Positions 15,995-25,000 of a stretch of DNA of 64,000 bases are shown here, piece by piece (the first letter of the stretch is position 1; every line of letters starts with the position of its first letter). The notes under the pieces are model-generated. The model was not told the DNA's origin, did not search any database, and was given only the letters and a program-made list of their open reading frames with translations. A program made the position numbers and the translations under genes. The stretch is from Maribacter aestuarii (GTDB taxonomy: Bacteria > Bacteroidota > Bacteroidia > Flavobacteriales > Flavobacteriaceae), in the NCBI RefSeq assembly GCF_027474845.2, contig NZ_CP107031.2, positions 186,001-250,000 on the forward strand, read 5' to 3'.

Positions 15995-18154
15995 TTATAA
16001 ATTATCCAACTGGTTGCTTTTGTTGTCCTGACTGATAGTCCAAAAGAAGCCTACAAAGAAAAAGGAATCGGCCGCAGGGCTTATGGTTCGTCTATCAAAA
16101 TTACCTGCAGCGTTCGGGGTGTTGGCATACTGATAGCCGTTTACGTTCTTGAATCCGGCAATGTTACTTACGGAGACGTATAAAATCTTTTGCTGGGAAA
16201 TCAAATAGGCCCAGTTTACGCTTAGGTTGTTGTACGACCTGGTTTTCTCGGCCAGAAATTCAGCCGTATTCGGGTTGTCGTAGGGCCTACCGGAACCGTA
16301 GTTATAGGAAAAACCTACCTGTGAGCGCCAATCGGTTATAAAGTATTTGGTCACCAAGGAAAAACTATGCTTAGGTGCAAAATTGGGCGTTGCCCTTTCC
16401 ATAAAATTCCGATAGTCACGTTCCGTATCCAAGTACGAGTAGGATATCCAGTAATCCAAGTTTTTGATGCTCTTGTTATCCCTCCAAAAAATATCTAAGC
16501 CGGTGGCGTAGCCATCCCCATTGTTCGAGTAATTGGAATCGAATTGGGGCATCTCCGTATTAAATTTCACCAAGTTGTCATAATTCTTATAATACGCCTC
16601 TGCCCTAAAGGTCTTTCCGTTATCCAAATATTGATAGTTGAGGATGTAGTGCGATGTTTTCTCCGATTCCAGACTTTGGTCATAGCGCAAAACCTCCGAT
16701 AAGGGATTTTGGTAAAAATCCCCGTAAGCCAAGGAAAACTGACCTTTTTCCCCGCTCTTGTAGGCCAAAGAGGCCCTTGGGGATACCGTAAGCGTATTCA
16801 TTACACTGCTACGCTCTAGCCGTGCGCCTACTTTCATGGCGAACTTGTTGCTAAAGAATATATCGGCTTCGGTGAACGCCCCGAACAAGTTATCCGTATA
16901 GGCACTGTCAAAAGTAAACCCGTCAGCAGTGGAAAAAGTCTCCTCATAATCGGTAATGAAATACTCAGCCCCAAAATTCAACTGAAAGCGGTTACTAAAG
17001 CTCTTCCCAATCTTGGCCTTTAGATGTGAGCCCGTTTCCCGGATATCGATGGTATTTTCCAATAACCCAATGTCGTTCTTATCTACCGAGATACTACCGC
17101 CGGTAGTTAAGGTCCACTCCTTATCGAAAAAATGCTTGTACGAACTGTTAAAATAAAGGTTGTTGTTCTTTAATTTAAAATCGATGTATTCATCAAAATT
17201 GATATCCTCCTGTGCGATATCCAGATTGGCGTGATTAAATCCCGTATAGAGTTTGAACATACTTTTTTCTCCTTTGCTACGAAATACCGCCTCCCCTGCA
17301 ATGGACTCATAAGGGCGGTTCCACTGTACGCCCTGATCCGACGGAATCAAAGCTTCATAGGGCGCTAAATTGATATAGGACGTATTCACGCTCAACGATT
17401 GATCGCCCCAAATTTCTGTATGCCCTACACCTCCCCCAACGGACATGATGGAGATATCCGTTTTTTCCTGGTCGGGAACGTCGGTGGTGTTTAGCAGTAG
17501 AACGCTGGACAGTGCCTGACCGTATTCTGCAGAATAACCCCCGGTGCTAAAGGTGATGCCCTTGAACAGGAATGGCGAAAACCGTCCTCTAGTGGGAATG
17601 TTGTTTGCAGTAGCATTAAATGGTTGGAATACGCGAAGGCCGTCTATAAATACCTGTGTCTCTCCGGCGGCACCTCCCCTAACGAACAATCGGCCGTCTT
17701 CATTAACAGTGGTCGTGCCGGGTAAGGTACGCAAAGCCGCCACAAAGTCGCCGGCTGCTCCGGCAGTAGTTACAATATCCAAAGGTTTAAGCACGGAAGC
17801 TTTGGAATTGTCCCCGGCCTCAAAGGTACCGGCGGTCAAGGTTACACCGCTCAATTGGTTGACGGCCTCGCGCATCGTTATGTTCAAGTCTTTTAAATAA
17901 GAAACGTCCCCAGCCTGCATGTAGGTCTCAAAGGATAGCATGGATACGATGAGATTTTGGGTACCGGTTTCCGAAGTGGTAAAAATAAAGTTTCCCTCAG
18001 CATCGGTGGAGGCCCCGTCATAAGTACCCTCCAGATATACATTGGCGCCTGCTATGGGCAAGGAATTGGTGTCCGTTATAGAACCCGATATGACATTTTG
18101 TCCCATGATGGTAGTGGCGATAAATAAAGTGATTAACGTTACGACTGATTTCAT
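15995..18154 (-). CDS. TonB-dependent outer-membrane receptor
   Basis: A 719-residue receptor when started at the ATG at 18154, which gives a normal signal peptide (MKSVVTLITLFIATTIMGQ); a longer frame reaching 18217 adds 21 unlikely residues. Domains in order: carboxypeptidase-like regulatory domain (about 22-100, SGSITDTNSLPIAGANVYLEG), plug (GAAGDFVAALRTLPGTTTVNEDGRLFVRGGAAGETQ read in pieces), then a 22-strand-type barrel ending FFVGFFWTISQD. It imports a ligand across the outer membrane using TonB energy. No SusD partner adjoins it; it diverges from a DUF2141 gene, so the ligand is unknown. Confidence 0.88.
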   Translation of the reverse strand: MKSVVTLITLFIATTIMGQNVISGSITDTNSLPIAGANVYLEGTYDGASTDAEGNFIFTTSETGTQNLIVSMLSFETYMQAGDVSYLKDLNITMREAVNQLSGVTLTAGTFEAGDNSKASVLKPLDIVTTAGAAGDFVAALRTLPGTTTVNEDGRLFVRGGAAGETQVFIDGLRVFQPFNATANNIPTRGRFSPFLFKGITFSTGGYSAEYGQALSSVLLLNTTDVPDQEKTDISIMSVGGGVGHTEIWGDQSLSVNTSYINLAPYEALIPSDQGVQWNRPYESIAGEAVFRSKGEKSMFKLYTGFNHANLDIAQEDINFDEYIDFKLKNNNLYFNSSYKHFFDKEWTLTTGGSISVDKNDIGLLENTIDIRETGSHLKAKIGKSFSNRFQLNFGAEYFITDYEETFSTADGFTFDSAYTDNLFGAFTEADIFFSNKFAMKVGARLERSSVMNTLTVSPRASLAYKSGEKGQFSLAYGDFYQNPLSEVLRYDQSLESEKTSHYILNYQYLDNGKTFRAEAYYKNYDNLVKFNTEMPQFDSNYSNNGDGYATGLDIFWRDNKSIKNLDYWISYSYLDTERDYRNFMERATPNFAPKHSFSLVTKYFITDWRSQVGFSYNYGSGRPYDNPNTAEFLAEKTRSYNNLSVNWAYLISQQKILYVSVSNIAGFKNVNGYQYANTPNAAGNFDRRTISPAADSFFFVGFFWTISQDNKSNQLDNL

Positions 18155-18372
18155 TGTTTTTGATTGTTGATGATACACTACAAAACTGCGGGCTTTTGGC
18201 AGGGTACACCAATCCATCTTTCCGAACCGTTGAATTTATGGACTGAAATGAATCCGAAAATTTCCATTACAATTCATACTCAAAAATTGACAACTGGGTA
18301 TTTCACTTTTTTAAAAGCGAGGGCTTACCAAGATATTTGAACCATCGATTAACAATTAAAACTTTAAACACG

Positions 18373-18792
18373 ATGAGAAAATTTGCACTTATTTTAGGAT
18401 TAGTTTTTACCGGCCTTTTTGCCACAGCTCAAGAAAATGATGGCGTTACCATTACCGTAACCATAGAAAATGTACTCTCGGACGGTGGCACCATATTGGG
18501 CGGTCTGCATACGATGGACACGTTTATGAAAGGACAGGGCGTTGCCAGTGCCATGGTACCGGCAAAAGAAGGCGAAGTAACCTTGACATTTGAAAACGTA
18601 CAACCAGGGACTTTTGCAGTGATGGTCATGCACGACAAGAACGACAACATGCGCATGGATATGGAAGCGAACGGCATGCCGAAAGAAAGTTACGGAATGA
18701 CCGGACCTATGGAATCTTACGGACCACCAACTTTTGAAGCGGCGAAGTTTGAAGTCGCCAACGAGGACTTGGATTTTAGAATTAGGTTTTAG
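18373..18792 (+). CDS. DUF2141 exported protein
   Basis: A 139-residue protein when started at ATG 18373, which leads directly into a signal peptide (MRKFALILGLVFTGLFATAQ). A longer frame begins at 18337 but spoils the signal. The mature domain has the DUF2141 beta-sandwich signatures VTITVTIENV, FENVQPGTFAVMVMHDKNDN and a late MESYGPPTFEAAKF. The family is common beside TonB receptors in Bacteroidota and its role is unknown. It shares a 218-base divergent region with the receptor at 15995-18154, which suggests joint regulation. Confidence 0.85.
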   Translation: MRKFALILGLVFTGLFATAQENDGVTITVTIENVLSDGGTILGGLHTMDTFMKGQGVASAMVPAKEGEVTLTFENVQPGTFAVMVMHDKNDNMRMDMEANGMPKESYGMTGPMESYGPPTFEAAKFEVANEDLDFRIRF

Positions 18793-18838
18793 TCCTGGTC
18801 TCGGCAAAGGTATATTACATTACATCAATCAAAATTTG

Positions 18839-18868
18839 AAAAAGGCTTCACATTGGAAGCCTTTTTTG
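18839..18868 (+). terminator. Intrinsic terminator
   Basis: AAAAGGCTTC (up to 18849) pairs with GAAGCCTTTT (18856-18865), followed by further T. It ends transcription of the DUF2141 gene. Confidence 0.85.
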
Positions 18869-19031
18869 CATGCTAATATGCTTCTAAAATATATCTCCCT
18901 GATACAAAAAATACTAACACTACATCCTCTAAGCGTATTTTTACTATATTCTACATCAATGTGTTGCTGGTTTTAACTACTTTTAAGCTCCCCCCAGTAA
19001 TAATCAGCATTATTCTAGTAATTCCATCTTT

Positions 19032-20996
19032 ATGAGAAGTACGCTATTAACAATTTTTGTTTTTCTACAATCATTTTTTGTTACACTTCAGTTAGACGCC
19101 CAAGAGCCGAAACTAGACAGTCTCAAAACCGTAGTAAAACAAAAAAAGAGGGATAGCACAATCGTTAATGCCCTTTTAGAAATATCAACCTTATTGGCAC
19201 GTTCGGAACCGGAAGAATCAAAAGAATACGCACAGAAAGCCATAGATATGGCCAAGGCTATAAAGTTTACCAAAGGCCAAGCCTATGGTTACAAAAATCT
19301 TGGTCTACTTTTATACTTTAAAGGAGAGTTGAACAAGGAATTGATAGATTTGTGGAAGAAATCCTTAGACTTGTTCAAAGAAATTGAATTTAAAACAGGA
19401 ATTAGTAACCTTCAAAATAATTTAGGTAGCGTTTATCAAACCAAAGGGGATGATCCTACTGCCTTGGCCTACTTTCTGAAATCGCTTAGGCTTGCCGAAG
19501 AAATAAAAGACCCTTTCCGTATAAGTACGGCATATCTCAATATTGGGGGTGTTTATTCTAATGAAAAAGCAACGTACGAGCAAGCACTGGAAGCATATAA
19601 CAAGTCCAAAGAAATCTTTGAAGAAATAGATTATTATCACGGAGCGGCCTACGCCGCTATTAATATTGCCGAAATACAACTTAATACCAATAATCCAGAA
19701 GCTGCACTTAAAGGCTTGGAGGATTCAATGGAACTTTTTGATAAAAACGATACTGATTTTGCTAATGTGCTCATCATGATAGGAAGAGCATACGAGGATA
19801 TGGGTAAGCCAAAAATCGCCGAAACAAACTATTTGAATGCAATTGAAATTGCACTTTCAAATGACGCAAAAATGGAGGCCTCAAAAGCGTACATAAAATT
19901 AGCAGATATGTACAGGTCGAAGAATTTACCTTCTAAGGCCCTAGACCAATATCAAAATGCCTTAAAGTTAACTGAATCTACAAAAATATTTAGAGATAAA
20001 AGAGATATTTATGCAGGGTTGGCGCAGGTTCATGCCCAACTTGGCGATTATCAAAATGCTTTTAACTTTCAAAAACAATTTTCCGCCGTAAGGGATACTA
20101 TCAAAAATGATGACTACGAAGCTACCCTTGGAAACCTGAGATTTCAATTCGACATAGAGAATAAAGAAAAAGAAATTGAATTGCTAAACGCAGAAAACAA
20201 GGTGAAAGAAGTTGGTCTGGAAAGAGCGGCAATTTCTAAAAAGTATTTTTATGCAGTTGCAGCCCTACTCTTCGCCATTGCCTTAGGCGCAATTATGCAA
20301 TATCGTTTCGTGAAAAAATCCAATAAAAAGTTAGCACAGGAACGGAACAAGGCAGAACAAATTCTTTTAAACATACTTCCAAAGGAAACAGCGGAAGAAT
20401 TGAAGTTACATGGGAGCGTAAAGGCCAAAGAATTTAAACAGATTACGGTACTTTTCACCGATTTCAAAGCATTTTCCGTGATTGCTGAAGAAATTTCCGC
20501 AGAGGCCCTGGTCCGTAGTGTGGATTATTACTTCAAAAAATTTGATGAGATTACCCAGCGTCATGGACTAGAGAAAATTAAGACCATTGGTGATGCCTAC
20601 ATGTGTGCTGGTGGATTACCTACAGAAAATACCACGCATGCATTTGATGCATTCAATGCTGCCCAGGAAATCTTAAAATTCGTTGAGGATACCCTGAAAA
20701 ACCCTCCAGAAGGCATCTATCCCTTTCAAATTAGGATTGGCCTAAATACGGGGCCTGTTGTGGCGGGAGTGGTAGGAACCAAAAAATTTCAATATGATAT
20801 TTGGGGAAATACCGTAAACATTGCGGCTCGTATGGAATCTAATTCCATTCCGGGGAAAATAAATATTTCAGAAAATACGCATGAAATATTAAAGAATGAA
20901 ATAGACTTTACCTACAGGGGAATAATTTCGGTCAAAAATTCAAAAAAGCTCAAAATGTACTTTGCAGGTAAAGATGTTCAGGAACCAGTTGTTTGA
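19032..20996 (+). CDS. TPR-containing class III adenylate cyclase
   Basis: A 654-residue protein: signal peptide (about 1-23), TPR array (about 40-370), a coiled stretch, one membrane helix (about 405-425) and a cytoplasmic cyclase domain (about 465-645). Metal ligands Asp477 (LFTDF) and Asp521 (TIGDAYM) are present, as are the adenine-selecting pair Lys517 and Asp589 (YDIWGN) and the Asn/Arg of VNIAARME. That set predicts cAMP synthesis. The layout mirrors the TPR-kinase at 1925-3886, a periplasmic sensor arm joined to a cytoplasmic output. It appears monocistronic. Confidence 0.9.
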   Translation: MRSTLLTIFVFLQSFFVTLQLDAQEPKLDSLKTVVKQKKRDSTIVNALLEISTLLARSEPEESKEYAQKAIDMAKAIKFTKGQAYGYKNLGLLLYFKGELNKELIDLWKKSLDLFKEIEFKTGISNLQNNLGSVYQTKGDDPTALAYFLKSLRLAEEIKDPFRISTAYLNIGGVYSNEKATYEQALEAYNKSKEIFEEIDYYHGAAYAAINIAEIQLNTNNPEAALKGLEDSMELFDKNDTDFANVLIMIGRAYEDMGKPKIAETNYLNAIEIALSNDAKMEASKAYIKLADMYRSKNLPSKALDQYQNALKLTESTKIFRDKRDIYAGLAQVHAQLGDYQNAFNFQKQFSAVRDTIKNDDYEATLGNLRFQFDIENKEKEIELLNAENKVKEVGLERAAISKKYFYAVAALLFAIALGAIMQYRFVKKSNKKLAQERNKAEQILLNILPKETAEELKLHGSVKAKEFKQITVLFTDFKAFSVIAEEISAEALVRSVDYYFKKFDEITQRHGLEKIKTIGDAYMCAGGLPTENTTHAFDAFNAAQEILKFVEDTLKNPPEGIYPFQIRIGLNTGPVVAGVVGTKKFQYDIWGNTVNIAARMESNSIPGKINISENTHEILKNEIDFTYRGIISVKNSKKLKMYFAGKDVQEPVV

Positions 20997-21206
20997 AAGA
21001 ATTTAGATAAAGAATTCATAAATTAAGGATTTTTCCTGTTAAACATTCTCAAGATTATATGGCACTTATCAAATATTTAGTATGTTTAACAAAAAAGAAG
21101 AATTACGCAAAGACCTTTTTGCCTGCTAAAATCACCTTGTACAATAATTTGAATTATTTATTGTTTTAATTCTAATGTATCATAACTCATTCATTCCCAG
21201 TGGTAG

Positions 21207-21812
21207 ATGAAGTTGCATAACAAAAATGCATATCCTAGATTATGCTTGGAATTACTATCTACCTTGGAGACAAGCCTTCCAGATAGTTTAACATATCATG
21301 CCGTATCCCATACTATTGATGTAGCAAACGTATGCAATGACTATATTGAGCGCTATGGTATTGATGAGAATCATGCCAAATTAATCCGTATAGCAGCGGT
21401 GGGACATGATTTTGGTTATATTATATCACCAAAGAATCATGAGGAAAGAAGTATAAAGACCCTTTCACATCTGCTTCCTTCAATTCTAGACCAAGAGGAG
21501 ATACTTCTTGTAAATGGTATGATCAGGGCTACTAAAGTCCCACAGGATCCCAAAAATTTATATGAGCAAATTCTAGCGGATGCCGATTTGGACTATTTGG
21601 GAAGACCTGATTATGACGTTCTAAGTGAAAGACTTTATCAGGAATTTCAATATTATAAAGTTGTCAATACCCAAGAAGAATGGTTGGACCTACAAATAAA
21701 TTTTCTTAAGAATCACCAATACCACACCCCTTTCGCTCAAGAACATCGCAAACCGCTAAAACTGCAAAAACTAGAGGAGCTAAAAGAAAAGCGTGAAGCC
21801 TTGGAATGCTAG
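21207..21812 (+). CDS. HD-domain metal-dependent phosphohydrolase-like protein
   Basis: A 201-residue cytoplasmic protein. The metal-binding series of an HD domain is visible: His in YHAVSHTIDVA, the HD doublet in AVGHDFGYI, and a later Asp in ILADADLDYLG. Such domains hydrolyse phosphomonoesters or phosphodiesters of nucleotides. The adjacent adenylate cyclase gene is suggestive, but the HD protein is not of a known cyclic-nucleotide phosphodiesterase type and is 210 bases away. The substrate is unassigned. Confidence 0.8.
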   Translation: MKLHNKNAYPRLCLELLSTLETSLPDSLTYHAVSHTIDVANVCNDYIERYGIDENHAKLIRIAAVGHDFGYIISPKNHEERSIKTLSHLLPSILDQEEILLVNGMIRATKVPQDPKNLYEQILADADLDYLGRPDYDVLSERLYQEFQYYKVVNTQEEWLDLQINFLKNHQYHTPFAQEHRKPLKLQKLEELKEKREALEC

Positions 21813-21892
21813 GTAGTAAAAGGGTTCTAGCGACCTCATCTAAACAAACAAGGAGTTCATTTCAAGAACATTCATCTTGTCTTTAAACTACC

Positions 21893-21910
21893 TATTTTAT
21901 CGATAAAATA
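21893..21910. promoter_or_regulatory. Perfect 18-base palindrome, possible operator
   Basis: TATTTTATCGATAAAATA is identical on both strands. It lies 80 bases after the HD gene and about 170 before the giant secreted protein. It could be a dimeric regulator site; no regulator is known. Confidence 0.35.
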
Positions 21911-22025
21911 CATGAACTGATCGATAATCTCGGTATCGGGCTTTAAATTCTGATTTTTAGGGGTTTTAGTCGTATTTTTTTATACATTTAAGTATTATTC
22001 CCTCGTATTTCATATAGTACCAAAA

Positions 22026-22042
22026 TACCCTTATAAAGGGTA
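22026..22042 (+). promoter_or_regulatory. Perfect short hairpin in the leader of the giant protein gene
   Basis: TACCCTT and AAGGGTA with a three-base loop, 39 bases before the ATG at 22082. It may be an operator half-site pair or a leader hairpin. Confidence 0.3.
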
Positions 22043-22081
22043 TGTAATTTATGTGTTCAACCATTAACCAAACTATTGAAT

Positions 22082-25000
22082 ATGAGAACTATACTATTAC
22101 ACCTTTTGAAAAAGGGAACCTTCCTTCGTACAACAGATTTTAAAAAAATACATTTTCTCTTTTTTCTCTCCTTATTATGCTCCTCAAGCATACTATTTGG
22201 TCAGGATTATGAGACCACCGGACAATCGGATAATTGGGAAGACCCAAATTCATGGACCTGCGTGGGCGGAGGATGTAATAGAAACCCCTTTCCTGATATT
22301 ACGGTTTCCAATAGTGAGATAACCATTAAGCACAATATTTTTTACACTTCCAACAGTCCCATCAAATTAAATAACAATAGTGTTCTAAATATCTCGGAGG
22401 ATGCTGTTTTCAAAACGGTAAGCAACATAAACATCAACAGAGGTGGAAAGCTTTTGGTAACAAAGGGTCAGATAGATATTGGTCCTGGAATTTTAAACAA
22501 TGACGGGCAAATTGTGTTGACGAATGCTATTCTCATTAAAAATGGTAACATCATCAACAACGCACAGATAATTTTGGACAATGCCTGTGTTAATTTGACC
22601 AATGGAAATTTCTTGAATAAAAGTAGCCTGTCCGGCACGGGTAGTGCCAAAACACTCAACGGAAATATCAATAATTCAGGTTCTTGGTCCAGCGGCGTTA
22701 TTTATTATTTTAGCAATAATTCCTCAGGGCTGCCGGGCTCACCAAGCACACAGGAAGAAGTGGATGCCGTTTGTGCCTGTGTTTTGGTCAATTGTGACAT
22801 TCTACCCGGTTATCCCCCCAATTCCAAAGTAAGCGAGCTTATTGGCTCTGCCCTAACCTCCTTAGCTGGCAATTATGATCCCAACGAGCCGGTGAACGAA
22901 TTCATCTATAATGTAAATGCCAACGGAGACGTACTCATTGAAATAGTTGTGGCAGCAGGGCAATACCCAGCGGCGGTTTCCTTACTAAGTACGTTCGGGA
23001 TTAATACTACCGATTTTATAACGGATGTCTATGATCCCTCGGATGACGAACGGGTGATTACCGTATTTTTTCCTATCTCGGGACTCACCGCGTTAAATCC
23101 AAATACCAGTATTATCAATCAGGTTTACGAAGTTTCACCGCCTATACCCAATACTGGACTTATTGATAGCCAAGGGGATGTAGCCCAAAATTCTGACATC
23201 ACAAGACTGGGCTGGAATCTTTCCGGTAATGGCGTTAAAATCGGGGTGATATCCGATAGTTACGACCGTATAAATGGCCCTCAAAATGGAAATAGTGCGG
23301 CCGTGGTACGGGATATAGAGAACGAAGATTTACCTGGCGGCCCGAATGCCGTAAACGTGTTGCAAGATTACCCCTTTGGTACTGCTAGCGACGAAGGTAG
23401 GGCGATGCTGCAGATTTTACATGATGTCGCACCGGAAGCTGAACTATACTTTACCACGGGTTTTGTCTCCGAGGGTAATATGGCGGCAGGTATTGCCGAT
23501 TTGGTAGCTGAAAACTGTGACATTATTGTAGATGACCTTACCTATATGAAAGGACCTTTCTACAGAGACGGTATTGTAGCGGATGCGGTAAATGCCGCTA
23601 CCGCTCAAGGGGTCAGCTATTTCTCCTCCGCGGGAAATTTTGGCAGTCGCTCCTATGAATCCAACTTTACGCCATCCGCCGCACCCAATAGCATAAGACA
23701 TGATTTTGGTGGCGGAAATTCTTTACAAAATTTACAGTTGGAACCCGGTCAGTATATTGTCGCGTTACAATGGGACGACGACTTTTATTCTCTGGGGTCC
23801 AATACGGGAGCCGCTAATGATTTGGACATCTATCTGGCGGAAGACAACGGGAATATTTTATATGGTTTTAACCGAAACAATCTGGGAGCAGATCCCGTAG
23901 AAATAATGCCTTTTATAGTCCTTAACCCAACATCGACCAATATCGTTATTGAAAGAGCTGCTGGCAATGGCGCTCCATTACCCTTTAAGTATGTGGTATT
24001 TAGGTCCGGGGATACCGGTAATTTTCAGGCACAACCCGCCGCTAACGGTTCTACCGTGGTAGGTCATGCCAATGCGGAAGGTTCCATTACCGTAGGTGCG
24101 GTACGCTATGATAATACGCCTGCCTATGGCGGTAATTTGGTAGCACAGCAATCCTCTTCCAGAGGAGGAACGCTTACGGAAGGAACGAGAAGGGACAAAC
24201 CGGATATTATGGCCCCGACAGGTGGCGACACCTCGGTGAACTTTGGAGCTCCGGATTATGATAACAATTCTTTCCCCAACTTTTTCGGGACCTCGGCATC
24301 GGCACCGCATGCGGCAGGCCTAGCGGCATTGGTAATCGAGGCCAAACAGAAATTCATAGACCCTTCCAATTCAGATGCCTCGTTGGAAACCAGGAACCTC
24401 ATATTGAACAATAGTATCGATATGGGTCCGGCAGGATTCGATTTGATCAATGGGAATGGATTCGTGTCCGCCGATCAGACCATAGGCGCATTTTCAAATC
24501 CTTCGCCAAATTTAATTCGCTTTAATCTGGAGAATCTGGATACCGCTGTGTCCAGTCCCGGTGAAGTTCCGTTTGACCTTATTCTGGAAGGGAACTCTTT
24601 TGATGAAAATTCCGTAGTTATTTTTAGGGGTGAAGAATTGGAGACTACTTTTATTGACCAAGCGACTTTGGTCGCCACCATACCGGAATTTATTGGAAAT
24701 CCACCCATTTATGTATTCACCCCTCCGGGACCATTAACGAACGGTACGGATGGCGGCACGTCCAATACGGTGACCTTTCAGGATATTCCCATTACAGAGG
24801 TGCTGATCAAAGGTGATTTCTTGGAAAGACGTTATGGTGAACAAAATCCGGAATTAACGTTCACCACCCTAGTTGGGGAAACGGAGAATCCGTTACCTCC
24901 TGAGCTTTTGGAGTTATTGCTGCCTTCCGTGACACTTAGCACCAATGCAGTGGCCAATTCAAATACCGGTCAATATGCCGTTGCTCTTGAATTATCCGAC

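Noticed and set aside
18400..18807. 135-codon minus-strand frame opposite the DUF2141 gene
   Set aside because: It is antisense to a gene with signal peptide and recognised domain.
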